From Brachypodium distachyon (lineage: Eukaryota > Streptophyta > Magnoliopsida > Poales > Poaceae): a stretch of DNA of 64,000 nucleotides. Below are positions 43,066 to 55,208 of the stretch, piece by piece; position 1 is the first letter of the stretch; each line of letters starts with the position of its first letter. Location: the NCBI RefSeq assembly GCF_000005505.3, contig NC_016132.3:29278914-29342913 (forward strand), in the 5' to 3' direction. The translations under genes and the position numbers were made by a program. The notes under the pieces are model-generated. The model was not told the DNA's origin. It was given only the letters and a program-made list of their open reading frames with translations, and did no database searches.

Positions 43066-44833
43066 GTGGCTCCAAACGCGAACTCGTCCCAGCTCCAGGC
43101 TGAGCTGGAATTCCAGCGCCAAAACCTGGTACAGGAAGCTGTCGACGTGTCTCGCACTCGACAAGAGCTCGAGATCTCTCTCCATGAGTACAATAAAGCT
43201 CATGGTCTTAACTCTACTGCTAAGCTTAACCCTAGCCGAGTAGGAGTTGTCCGTTATCGGGGCAAGAACTTGAATGCCGAGATAGCTAGGGATGGTACAG
43301 TTGCACCTGCTATGTCGGGAAGCTATATGCATCGGCATTGAAGCCAAAATATAGCACTCCTGTTAAAAACCTTAGGGCTGCCGAGGCTGCAGCAGAAGAG
43401 TTGCCTAACCTCACAGGAGAGGCGCTCCGAGTACAGCCGCAGTGTGTGAAGGAGCTGCTCCACATTGCTAATGAGCAAAATGAGGCGTACATGAAGTTGC
43501 ATGCAAACCGGACGCATCCCAGATCATTCACTCGGCTGCAGGCGCGGGTCGCCGAGCCGACAAGAAAGCGTCTTCACCCAATGTCAGTGGGAGACGGGAT
43601 AATAGTGTTAACTCCGGCCGAGACAAACGGCTAGATCACTATGATCCGGCATTCGCTGGGAAGCAAGTTGCCAGGCGAGTTCATGATGGTCAAAGTGGCC
43701 TACATCTCGGCAACAATCGCCGAGACCCGCAAGAACATCACTCGGCAGGACATGGACACCGATCTCGGGGTCCGACGCCCAATACTGCTACGGGTCAGCA
43801 GGGTGCCGGGCGCAACCCCCTGTATCGAGGTGAGGATCAAAGGAAAGACCGTCACAATGACGGATACTCGGCCATGGGAGATGATGGTTATCTTAGGCGA
43901 GAACGTGATAACGTCGGTCCACTCAGAGCTCGAGTGGGAAACCGGCAAGTGTCGCCGCTTGATGCCCGCCATCGGCTCGACATAATCTATCTGTCGGAGC
44001 TTCTGGAAGAGCAGGGTCCTCCAGGACCACTTTGCTTTGCTTACCGGATTATGAGAGAGACACCTGCCCCGGGTTTCCAGCTACCCAGGGGCACGAGAAC
44101 ATATGACGGCAGCACCAAGCCAGAAGACTGGTTGGAAGATTATGTCACCGCAGTGCATGTGGCAGGTGGCAATCGCAGATGGGCAGTACGTTACGTACCC
44201 CAAATGCTAGAAGGGCCAGCCAGGATTTGGCTGAATAATCTGCCCGAGGGTAGCATCAACTGTCGGATAGATTTCGAAGAAGCTTTTGTTAGCAACTTCA
44301 CCAGCACGTACAAGAGGCCTAATCGCCCTCAGCAATTGTCCATGTGCAAGCAGAGAGATAACAAGACTGACCGAGAGTACCTAACGAGATGGAACAATCT
44401 TCGCAATTCCTGTGAAGGGATTGTGGAATCGCAGGCCATAGCATGGTTTGCCCAAGGATGCCGACATGGCAGCATGTTGTGGCAAAAGCTGCAAAGGGAA
44501 ATCCCGGCTACTTTCGCCGAGATGATCAAGGTTGCAGACATGTATGCGTTGGGAGACCCAACCCAGCCGTCACTGATGCCGGCAGAGCCGCACAGAGAGC
44601 AACCGACATACAACCCCGCCGGAGCATTCCGGAGAAATGAACATCAAGATCATAGAAACAAGAGATGGGATGATAGGACGGATTACCGGTATGGGCCAGC
44701 TCATGTGGCTGCGATCCAAGATCAGCCTGATGCTGGTCATAGCCGGCGACAGAAGACTAGGAATCAGCAGTGGGCAAGAAAGGAGAACAAAAGAAGCCGT
44801 GGCAAGATAAGCAGAAGTACACATTTGAGATGA
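43066..44833 (+). pseudogene. gag: gag of C2, broken in its first half
   Basis: The N-terminal part is spread over several frames: a coiled-coil-like stretch (LQAELEFQRQNLVQEAVDV, about 43090), EAAAEELPNLTGEALRVQ (about 43385) and others. From 43874 a clean frame of 319 residues holds the capsid domain (PF03732 type): RGTRTYDGSTKPEDWLEDYV (about 44090), RYVPQMLEGPARIWLNNLP, FEEAFVSNFTSTYKRP and TDREYLTRWNNLRNSC, ending in a basic Arg/Lys tail. Gag forms the particle that packages the RNA. The ORF start at 43874 is not the true start, because homologous gag sequence lies upstream. Confidence 0.8.
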
Positions 44834-45540
44834 TGCTTGATCAGCCTGGTCGTTTCCACACGACCCATCCAAGCAAGCCGGTGAATCATACAACCCGGCA
44901 ATGCAGTTGGATGCAACGGAATATGGAGGCAGGAATGAGTACAAAGAGCACCACCAGAGCTACATGATTTTCGTCATGGAAACGACTGACAACATCGGCA
45001 TGAGATGGAAGTCAATGCAGTTATGCCGGCGGTACCAAAGTTCATGTACTGGTCGGAGCAGGAGCTCTGTTGGAGCCGGTCTGATCATCCTAGAGTCATG
45101 TCGAATTTTGGTGGCTACGCTCTGGTGGTTGATCCGACGCTCATCAGTCCTGACATTAACGTCAAGTTCACCCGAGTTTTCATTGATAATGGGAGCAGCA
45201 TTAACATCATGTACCAAGACACAACGCTCAAACTCGGCATTACCAATAACATGCTTGAGCCCAGCTGGACTACCTTTCACGGTATTGTGCCGGGAGTGTC
45301 ATGTGCACCGGTGGGCAAAATCCAGGTTGACATCTTATTTGGCACAAGGGAGAATTGTCGGAATGAAAATTTGGTATTTGAGGTGGTGGATCTCAACAGT
45401 CTGTATCATGCGCTGTTGGGCGACCACTCATATTGGCTATCTAAAGATGAAGATGCCGGGACCAAATGGTACAATAACCATTTCCGGCAACTACAAGCGT
45501 TCAATGGAGTGCGCGGCTGCGGGTTCTGCTTTGGCCGAGT
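44834..45540 (+). pseudogene. prot: Nucleocapsid remnant and protease of C2
   Basis: The first 170 bp encode a nucleocapsid-like scrap (HTTRQCSW). Protease is in the frame from 45005: NVKFTRVFIDNGSSINIMYQD holds the aspartic active-site block (D-N-G-S-S), followed by APVGKIQVDILFGTRENCRNE and VVDLNSLYHALLG (to 45418). A deletion and frameshift at about 45418 leads to MPGPNGTITISGNYKRSMEC, the usual linker before RT, in another frame. The LINE begins at about 45545. Confidence 0.75.
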
Positions 45541-45544
45541 CAAT

Positions 45545-48425
45545 GGATCGGATATTTTCATCGGTGGATATGGAGGCGCCCTGGCCAAACCTATTTCTTT
45601 CTGCCATCTCCACTACCACATCCGATCACGCTCCCCTTCTTCTGGAATTGGATGTTGATTTTCGTGTGGGCCGGCGGTTCCATTTCGAGGCTCACTAGAC
45701 CAGCGCGCCAGGCTTTATGTAGGTGGTGAGGAAGCTTGGGCCTCAATTCTTGGAGTTTTGAACCCTTTTAAGAGGGTGGCGGCTAAACTGAAAGAATGCG
45801 CGAAGAGGCTCAAGAGCTAGAGCGATAAGTTGATCGGGGATCTAAAGCTGCAACTGCTGCTTGCTTCCGAGCTCATACTGTGCTTGGATGTTGCGATGGA
45901 GACTAGGTTGCTCTCCGAGGAGGAACGTGCTTTACGCATATTTTTGAAGAGGAAGTTCTTGGGTCTCTCTTCGATGGAAAGAACGCTGGCCAGGCAGAGT
46001 TCAAGGATGCTGTGGTTGAAAGAGGGCGATGCGAACACTAGATTTTTTCATCTTAACGCTAGCCACAGGCGCCGCAAGAATTTTGTGGGACAGATCGTTC
46101 ATGAGGGTTCGATTTTGACCGAGCACGAGGACAAATCAAGGGCTGCGGACGATTTCTATGAAAATCTGTTGGGCACCGCGGTGGATAGACCTTTTGGTCT
46201 GGATCTGGATCTTCTCCAGGTTGATCTAAGTTCTTTGGAAGAGGAGTTCACCAAGGAGGAGGTGTGGGATGCTGTTAAATCTCTGCCGCAGGAGAAGAGC
46301 CCTAGCCCGGATTGTTTTACGGGCAAGTTTTACTCCTCTTGTTGGCAACTCATTAGTGCTGACATAATGGATTGGTCCATGCTCTGAGTAGGTCGGATGT
46401 CAGGGGTCTAGGGGCTGTTAATCAGGCTCTAATCAGCCTCTTGCCTAAACGGCAGGATGTGAAGGAGTTGCGGGACTTTGGACCTATCAGCTTAATTCAT
46501 AGCTTGGGCAAGCTCATTGCTAAGGTTCTTGCTATGCGGCTGGCAATGAAGCTCCCAGATTTAGTGGGCCACCATCAAAGCGCGGTTGTGAAGGGGAGAT
46601 GTCTTCATGAAAATTTCATGATGGTTCAAGGGGCTGCGAGGCGGTTGCATGATTCCCAGCACGCCTCCATTTTGTTGAAGCTTGATATAACCAAGGCTTT
46701 TGACTCGCTCTATTGGGGTTTTTTCTTTGAAGTGCTTCTCAAGAGAGGTTTTGGGCGGCGATGAATGTCATGGATTGGGGGCCTTCTGGGTTCTGCCGCC
46801 ACCATGATCCTGATGAATGGCTCGTCGGGGAGACTGATTTTCAACAAACGTGGTCTGAGACAAGGGGATCCCTTATCTCCAATGTAAGCTTCTCATCTGG
46901 GAGTTCTCACTGACTGTGGACTGCAAAGCCGAACTTGTTTTTTTGCGGATGATGTGGTCTTGTTCCTTAACCCCAATCAAGACGATCTCCAAGCTTGCAG
47001 TGCTCTTTTGGAAGATTTTGGGGAAGCATCCGGATTACATGTGAACCTTGCGAAGAGCTCGGCTCACCCGATTCGATGCTCGGAGCATCCAATTGCTGTT
47101 GTCGCAAGGGAGATGCACTGCCCGGTGATGGATTTCCCTTGCTCCTATTTAGGGCTCCCTCTTGGTTTGAGGAAGATTTCTGCGGCTCAATTGCAGGGCC
47201 TTGTGGACAAGGTGGGGAACAAGCTGCAGGGTTGGCGCGCCTCTCTTCTTTCAACGGGAGGACGGCTCACACTGCTGAAATCTACCCTCTACGCGCTGCC
47301 TGTGTATGCCATGATATCACTCGATCTCCCGGCGAAGACAATCGCTGCCAACGAGCGCATTTGCAGGGGTTTTCTTTGGAAAGGAAGGAAGGAAGCTAAG
47401 GGCGGTCACTGCTTAGTCGCTTGGAACACAATGCGCACGTCGAAGAGGTTGGGGGGCCTGGGAATCCCTAATTTGCGTTCTCTGAATGTGGCTCTTCGTG
47501 CTAGATGGAGTTGGCTCCGAAAAGCTGAGAGATGGAGGCCTTGGAATGATCTGGACATAAGGATTTCCGGCCTCTTGTGCGAGCTCTCTGAAGCGGCAAC
47601 CAGGGTTCGATTGGGAAATGGTGAGAACACTGAATTCTGGGGAGATCCGTGGGTGAGGGGTACCAGCCCTAAAGACTTGGCTCCCAAGGTCTTTGCTGCA
47701 TCGAGCTTGATGGCTTGGAACTCCATGAGTGTGGCTGATGGGCTAGTTGACTTTGGATGGGCAAGAGGAGTGAACCCTAATCTGGACGAGGAAGGGTTGT
47801 AGTAGTTTCTCCACCTCGGACAGGATATGTTTGAGTAGAAATGGACTGCGTCGGGAGTTTTCTCGGCACGTTCGGCCTATTTGGCTTTGTTCGAAGGGAG
47901 GGAGGAACTTGCAGGAGTAGATCTCATTTGGAACTCCAACGCACCAACGAAATGTAAGTTCTTCGTGTGGCTCGCTCGCAGAGATAGATGCTGGACAGCG
48001 GATAGGTTGGAGCGAAGGGGCCTAGATCATCCTGAGCATTGTCCTTTCTGCGATCAAGAAACGGAGACAATCTCGCATATTCTGCTCGGATGTGTTCTTG
48101 CAACGCTAGTCTGGTGGCAAATCCTTTGCAGATGGGGGAGGTTCAGTGGCTACCTGATGAGAATTCCAACATCGTGGATTGGTGGGAAGGCGTTCATCTA
48201 CGTGGTGAAGCAAGACGAAGCTTAGCGACGAGCACGACCTTAATTTTTTGGATGTTGTGGAAGCACCGCAATAACATCGTGTTTGAAGGGGTATCGCCAA
48301 GCTACAACGGGCTATTGGAGAGCATTTCTTCTGAGGGGAGAGTGTGGAGAGATGCCGGGCTTTTAGGGCATAGTTTTTGTTCTTTCCCTGAGGTGGTTAG
48401 TGCGGAGTCGACGGGTATAGGCTAA
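45545..48425 (+). pseudogene. LINE ORF2 remnant: endonuclease end, RT, zinc finger
   Basis: Endonuclease C-terminus: FSSVDMEAPWPNLFLSAI and TSDHAPLLLELD. The region between (RMLWLKEGDANTRFFHLNAS) leads to RT: LLPKRQDVKELRDFGPISLI, LKLDITKAFDSLYW, GLRQGDPLSPM and the catalytic FADDVVLF at about 46938-46961. After RT come SYLGLPLGLRKISAAQL, FLWKGR and LGGLGIPNLRSLN, then a zf-RVT-type segment (WNSNAPTKCKFFVWLA ... CPFCDQETETISHILLGC, about 47930-48110). ORF2 proteins nick the target and prime reverse transcription there. Stops at about 45716, 46387, 46764 and 47802 and frameshifts make it dead. Confidence 0.85.
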
Positions 48426-48529
48426 GTTGTTTTTCTCACCCCGTTTGGGGTTGTATAAAACTGCGTCGTAATATTCTTCTTTAATGGATGATACGCCTAC
48501 TTGGGTGTATTCTAGAAAAAAAAAAGTTG
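45545..48529 (+). mobile_element. L1-type LINE, 5' truncated, inserted between protease and RT of C2
   Basis: Starts within the endonuclease domain and ends in an A tail of 11 bases (48519-48529) after TTTAATGGATGATACGCC, an end typical of grass L1 elements. Both flanks are C2 pol linker sequence. No clean target duplication was found, so the exact 5' end is uncertain by tens of bases. Confidence 0.85.
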
Positions 48530-50073
48530 TGGCACTGGCTCAGCCGGCGCAGACCGCTCTGCCGGCTATGACCAACCCTCATGGCAGTGTGGCTTTCCAA
48601 GTGGCCAAAGTGACGAAGAAGATACCGGTCGATAGCGAGTTCGCAGACCGCACCGTTATCATTGGTGCCGGCCTGACCAAGAAATAGGAAGGCGAGCTCA
48701 CCGACTTCCTCCGTGAGAATCGGGACATCTTTGCATGGTCAAACCAAGACCTGCCGGGTGTGCGGAGGGAGTTGGCTGAACACTCACTACATGTCAGGCC
48801 AGATGCAAGACCTGTGAAGCAGCCCCTTCGATGCTTCGCCGATGACAGAAGGAAAATCATATCGGAAGAGATATCCTGGCATTTAGCTACCGGCTTCATC
48901 ATGGAAGTTTTACATCCCGACTGGTTGGCCAACCCGGGCATGGTCGAGAAGAAGAAAGATAACCCAACCACGGCCAAAGTATGGCGCATGTGTATCCATT
49001 ACACCAGTTTGAACAAGGCATGCCCTAAGGATCCTTTTCCACTACCTCGGATCGATCAAGTGATCAACTCCGCTGCCGGGTGTGAATTGTTGTCTTTTGT
49101 AGATGCGTATTCTGGTTTTCACCAGCTACCGTTGAACCCTAATGATAAAATAAAGACATCATTTATCACCCCGTTCGGGGCTTATTGCTATCACACTATG
49201 CCGTTTGGTTTGAGAAATGCAGGGTCTACTTATCAGAGATGTATGCAGAAATGCTTACATGAGCAACTAGACAAAAATGTGCAAGTGCATGTCGACGATG
49301 TTGTCATAAAAAACAAAGAGAGCAACACGCTCCTAGATGATATCTGAGAAACATTTGCAAATCTGAGAAGGTTCCGAATGAAGCTAAACCCGGCCATGTG
49401 CACATTCGGGGTGCTGGCTAGAAAGTTACTCGTATTTCTGGTGTCAAGCCGAGGCATAGAAACTAATCATGTAAAAATTGCCGCCATAGAAAGAATGAAG
49501 TTGCCGAACTGTCTCAAGGACATACAAGAATTTCACCGGATGCCTCACATTGTTGAGTCGTTTTGTTAGTCGGCTGGGTGAAAAAAATGACAATGCCCTT
49601 ATACCAGCTGATGAAGAAAACTGACAAATTTGCGTGGACCCAACAGGCAGAAGTGGCTTCTCGAGAGTTGAAGAAGATGATTGCTACGGCGCCAATATTA
49701 GCTTCTCCGATGGCCCGAGAGCCGATGTTACTATATGTAGCAGCAACAAACCGAGTTGTCAGCGCCGTCATAGTGGTGGAAAGAGATGAAGATGGCAAGT
49801 CAGTACAGAGGCCGGTATATTATCTAAGTGAAGTATTGTCATCATCAAAGCAGAACTACCCTCACTATCAAAAGATGGCGTACGGCGTTTATATGACGGC
49901 AAAGAAGCTGAAACATTATTTTGACGCACGCCAAATCCAGGTAATATGTGAAGCTCCTATCTCGGCGATCATGAGCAATAAAGATGCAAGTGGCCGAATA
50001 GCCAAATGGGCTATTGAGTTAGCACCCTACACACTGCAGTATGACAGACGAGACGCTGTAAAGTCTCAGGCAC
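48530..50073 (+). pseudogene. pol: RT and RNase H of C2
   Basis: RT: FRENRDIFAWSNQDLPGV, WRMCIHYTSLNKACPKDPFP, FVDAYSGFHQLPLNPNDKIK, TPFGAYCYHTMPFGLRNA and the catalytic block VHVDDVV (about 49285-49305), where Tyr of the usual YVDD is His. A stop at about 49345 and a frame change follow, then RMKLNPAMCTFGV. RNase H: FAWTQQAEVASRELKKM, LLYVAATNRVVSAVIV, RPVYYLSEVLSSSKQNYPH and KLKHYFDARQIQV. The frame ends at KSQAL because the solo LTR F1 is inserted in the next codon; it resumes as ADFLVDWDEM at 54745. Confidence 0.85.
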
Positions 50074-53000
50074 TGTGAAGCGATCCTCCCCCTTACAAAG
50101 GGTTCGATCTCTGTGCTTACCATGCTAGTCCCTGGATCGACTCGCTAGCACACACAGTTTCAAGATGTAATATCAAGATACAAAGGTCAAAAGTATATTA
50201 CATCGCATTGATCCAGAATTTAATAGTACCTTACATATTGCATAACCTCATAGGTTATCTCGAAAGAAAATAAAATCTTGCGGCGGAAGGCAGAAGATAC
50301 AGGAGTCCCACAACAACTCCACAGTCGAAACATGTTGGAATGTGAACTCGCAACCCTAACAATTCGTACCTCACTCTTCACCTGGTTCACTTGCAACATT
50401 TAAACGTTGCAGCCACTAGGGAGTCAATACATTGAATGTATTGGCAAGTTCACAAAAGGGTTATAACAGATCCTATCAAGTATATGCATTATTTGGCTTG
50501 GTGAGGTTCAGGCTTTATGGCATGGTAGCAAAACATAGTTTATCTTATTACAAAGAATGATACATTATTGTTAACTAATGGACACGAGGTAGAAACACCC
50601 ATGCTTCTATTAACCTAGAGCACATTGAGTGGATTACATCAAGTGCCCCTACCCTTTTCAAACCATTCATTTTATTTAAGAAGTTGGAATGAATGAGACC
50701 TTCCTTAAAGCCCCAATATCTAGTTGCTCATAATTGTCCGTAACCGGGGACACGGCTAAATACTTAGTTTGACACTCTCGAGAGGTGGTACACTTTACCC
50801 ACAAGAATTCGACATGTTAATCCCTTGCTGTCCTCCGGGTGGAGTAACAACGGCATCGACTTCAAGAATTTTCAGAACATGTTCACCCAAACCACCTGAG
50901 AGACCCGCGCTCCCACCTACACAACTACCTCAGTACAATCCCTCGAATCTGGGTAAACATTTCTTACTCCATCCAGGCAGAGCCCATATTACATGTGGTT
51001 GTACTGGAAGCTACTAAACAGGAAACTAGACCAGTCTCTGGTTATCCCGGGTGGCATCCCACATTGTGACGCAGGCGCTCCCCGAATCCACGGAAGAGAC
51101 GTCCATGGACGATCCATTCCTGAATCCACAGGAACTCGACTCAGAGGGACCCATAGAAATGGACCTAACCGTCACGACATCCGAATACTCAAAGCAGCCC
51201 ACCCAGGATGGTTCATTAGGGTTGTTTTTACCAAGTTTCCAAAATTACTCCACATCATGATTTCATAGTGAATTGAGATTCCCTCCCACGTTTACTAAGA
51301 TAGCAGGGCTAAACAAAAACTAATCACGAAAGTTATTGGTGGAGGATTCATGGCAAAGGTAATGCTATAGCTAGTAGGTCAATCATAGCTAGCATAAGTA
51401 CGAGTAATAGTCTTATCAATGCATTTCTACAAACAACTCTAATGCATAAGTATTTTAAAAACAAACAGTAATAGGATATGATCAAAGTGAACTTGCCTGA
51501 TTAGTGTCTTTGTATTCTTCTTCTTTTCGATACTCACAGTTACCGCACTCCGTATAATCTATCGCGAAGAACGAAAAGCAATAATAAATAACCATTCGAC
51601 AACTCCAAATAAAGAACCAAAGCAAATACCAAGTTTATATTAAAAAGTACCTAACTACTGTTAGGCTATCCTAGGCATAGATCTATGAGGTAGGAACAAG
51701 GCTTGGGTTCTATCGGAGTTGAAACGGTGAAGTCATTGACTGTTAACAGATACAATTTTTTAGGGGTCCTGGGCTACTGTAGATTAACTTTGGAAGGTGT
51801 ACAAAGTGGTCCAGAAATTAGAGTTTGGTATATTCTAGTCATAACAGAAAGAATGAACTGGTTTGAAAATATGGATCAACATGTATGGGCTTTGGAACAT
51901 TGCTAATCAATAAGACAGTGTTAACAGATACAAAGTTTGGTTGGGCATGGACTAGTGTGGCTAAGTCTAGAATTTAAGTCTATATGAACTGTTATAACTT
52001 AGATACTTTGGATGTTTGGCAAATGGTGCTAAGTGGCAGAACATGGGATGAAAAGTAAACTAATGTATAGTATTAAGATTGTACTTGCCAACACAACAAG
52101 TCTCATCCCAAAAGGATATACAGAGAATTAGCTACTGGCTTGCAAAGCTGGCTAGTCTGATTCTGACAGATTAAAGATACTAAATTCTACTGAAAATGTA
52201 CTGGTACTAATGGCTTCAAAAGATAGAGGACCAATGGGATAAATTAAACTAGATCTAACAAGATTTCAAAAGCCACTGGTTTAACCTAAATAGGAGTTGT
52301 GAGTCAAAAGATACAGGCTTACAAATCAGGCTAATCTATAACAAAGTTTCTGTAACTAAAGGCTTAGAATTGGCAGCGTGGGAAACTGCTGAAGGTACTG
52401 TTTTGCAATGACGATGCACTAGTGTGGATGAACTTGGAAAGGTTTTAAAAGAGGTCTAGGATGTATATTTGGATTTGATCTTGACATGACAGAAAGAATC
52501 ATCTAATTTGAAGTAATGGCTCAAACGATGAAGGCTCCGGAAGATAGCTAACTGATGTGACAGTGTTAACAGATACGACTTTTGATTGACGATGCACCTC
52601 TGTAGATGAATCCTAAGTTGTGCAAGATGTACACTAATGTGTAGAAAATGATCTAATTGATGATCTACAGAAGGTTTGGAACCAAACAGATCAATGGGAC
52701 AATTTATATTAATTTCGAAAGATGGCTAATCCAGAAACAGCATACTGTGAATAGCAATTTCCAACGAGGATGCCGTACTCAAGATCATGGAGACGGGGTA
52801 TACAATCTGGTCTGGTCTAGAGAGCTGGACGTGCTCTAACTAAAACAGAAAGATTAGGCCAAAAATGATACACTGATCAAAAGATATGCGCTTATAAACA
52901 TGGCTAATCAAAACTGCTGCGGCTGAAAAGTTGCTCACCGTAAAAGACACAGAGTTCGCCGGAGTTGAAGGAGGACGGCGATGAGGTCGACTTAGGGTTC

Positions 53001-54741
53001 GATGGGGCCGTGGAAGACGTCGAGGCGGACACCGTGACGCGGTTTTCGGGGTCGAGGGCGTCTCCGGACGGCGACGGGCGGAGCTCCGGGCGCGGCTTTT
53101 GCATGGGGTCGGGGACGACGCGGCCAACGGCATCAAGAGGTCACGAAACCTTGTCAAAAAGGTAGGTAAGGATCACATGAGTCTATCGGTGAAAGGAATC
53201 GAAGAACGGAGGTTCGGGGTGATCTCACCGGCCACAATGGTGGCGGTGACCAGCGGAGGAAGATGTCGACGTAGCCGGCTGTACAGAGGTTTTGAGGCCA
53301 AACTTTCTACATGGGAATGAGAGAGGAGAGGCAAAGGCTCAATGTGATGCACGTGGAATCCTTTTATAGTGGCTGAGGAGGGAGATCGAGCGTGGATGTC
53401 GACGGCCGACATTCGGGGCGCCTCTTTTGGAAACTGCGATAATGAGAGGAAACTTCAAATTGGTTCTCTGAGTGGGTTCCCGGGATGGTGAGGATTGGTG
53501 GGGTGGTTTCCTTTCGGAGAGAGATGCGCGGGAAGAAAAGAAATCGAAGGAAGAAAATATGGAAGGATGGATTTCTGCTTAGGTGCAGAGGAGAGGAGGA
53601 AGAACACGAGCTTGTGCTCGTGCTCGTGCTCGCTCGGTGGAGATGGGCCGACCCAGTTGGGTCGGTCCATTCTCTTTTTTTTTTGCCTTTTTTTTTCATT
53701 TATGTTTTTATTAATAACTTTTGATTCCTAACTCCAAATAAGGCCAAATAAACTCCAGTAAATTTGTAAATTCAAATCCTCCTAAGTGTGAACTTTTGGG
53801 ACTTGAATGCTTTCAAAATAAAATAAATAAAAATATTTTTACTTATATAAATGTCATTAGGGCTTCATAAGTAATACATAAAATAGGTTTTGAAAACTAT
53901 TATGAAATCTTTGTTTCATAAATTAGTTTAAACTCCAACAAAATATTGGGTTGGCATACTTTGCACTAAAACCCTTTCTTAGATAAATACCCCATTGGGT
54001 TAGACTCCAAATAAAATCTTATAATATTTATATCATTCAATAAATTCCCAGATAGCTTTATAACACCAAATCACAAACCATGTAAACATTGTAGATGTTT
54101 CCAACTATATATATATATATTTGGGAAGTCACGTTATCCCACTCTCAACGACGGAATAAATGTTGGAATAACATTTGCACATGAGGATGTCATGTTGTCC
54201 TCTTCTCGAATATTTGATAACTTCCTCTCGAAAACAAAATTAACATGTCAAAATAAAAATTGAGAAAACTTAGGTGAATCATTAAATATGTTTTCCAACC
54301 ATATACTTTGGAAAGCCATATTATTCCTTTTTTTAACATTTACTTAAATGTCGGAAATCATTTCTAATTGATTTAAATATTCCAATGATGCTCTCAAATG
54401 GTCATGGCATCCAAATTGGAATCTTAGTGTGTTAATAAATTCTTCAGAAAGAAAATTGGATTTATTAGATGCGAATAATAGTTCGGATAAAATCATAATA
54501 TGCAAACGGCTCCAACTGAAATACTTTGAACTTATGTAAATGTCCCAACCATCTTGTATAATTTGGATAGTCATATTAATCCACTCTTTGGTTGAATATT
54601 CAAACATGGTGTGGAAAAATTTAAATAAGTCCTAAAAATTCCTTCAGAAATTCACAACCAAAATATTTCCAAGGCCAAAATTTTATTTAAAATAATAATT
54701 TTATTTAACATTCCAGAATTGGAAAATTCTGGGATGTTACA
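50074..54741 (-). mobile_element. Solo LTR of family F (F1), about 4.7 kb, inside C2 pol
   Basis: The plus strand starts TGTGAAGCGATCC and ends GGGATGTTACA; on its own strand it starts TGTAACATCCCAG, like Tekay-type LTRs. No internal element sequence or PBS lies on either side: both flanks are C2 RNase H (KSQA|L / ADFLVDW). A TATA box on the minus strand is at about 53361-53369. The target duplication is unclear (GGCAC on the left, CGC on the right), perhaps eroded. Small GC-rich ORFs at 52900-53700 are not convincing genes. Confidence 0.85.
53361..53369 (-). promoter_or_regulatory. TATA box of solo LTR F1
   Basis: The minus strand reads CTATAAAAG, followed downstream by a GC-rich block, as in LTR A. 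Confidence 0.5.
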
Positions 54742-55208
54742 CGCTGGCGGATTTCCTAGTTGATTGGGACGAGATGGAATATGAGCCGCCACCACCTTAG
54801 ACCAATTATTGGAAAATGCATTTCAGTGGCTCCAAGATGAAGAGCAGGCTGGGTGCCAGCATAATCCTCACCTCGCCTAAACGTGATCAGCTGAAGTATG
54901 TGTTACAAATTCATTTCGCGGCATCCAATAATGTCGAGTATGAGGCACTCGTTCATGGGCTGAAGATGGCAAAAGAAATCGATATTTGCCAGATCCAGTG
55001 TTTCGGTGATTCCGACCTGGTGATCCAGCAAGCCTCTGGCAATTGGGATGCATTGGACGCCAATATGGCGCTATATCGCTTTCATGTGCAAAAAATCAGC
55101 GGTCACTTTGAAGGTTTTGAGTTCCATCACATACCCCGGGTGGAGAATGAAGCAACTGAGACTCTGCAAAGCTGGGATCAATGCGGCAGGCCATCCCGGT
55201 CAGCATAG
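54742..55208 (+). pseudogene. pol: Second (archaeal-type) RNase H of C2
   Basis: The frame from 54816 reads MHFSGSKMKSRLGASIIL, HFAASNNVEYEALVHGLKMA, IQCFGDSDLVIQQASGNW and HIPRVENEATETL, matching the RVT_3 type (PF13456). The first catalytic Asp of the usual Y-F-D-G-S is replaced (H-F-S-G-S); the E (VEYEAL) and D (FGDSDL) positions remain. A stop at about 54798 precedes it. B1 keeps the first Asp (MYFDGA). Confidence 0.8.

Noticed and set aside
45480..48570. Target duplication for the LINE (similar ALAES and ALAQP codons on the two sides)
   Set aside because: At DNA level the two sides differ at many positions, so this is a chance protein resemblance, not a duplication.
52840..53730. ORFs in solo LTR F1 on both strands
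   Set aside because: Low-complexity Pro/Ser/Arg- or Glu-rich frames in a GC-rich LTR block, with no recognisable domain.
50069..54746. Clean 5-bp target duplication for solo LTR F1
   Set aside because: Left flank GGCAC and right flank CGC do not match. The insertion is supported by the interrupted coding frame instead.
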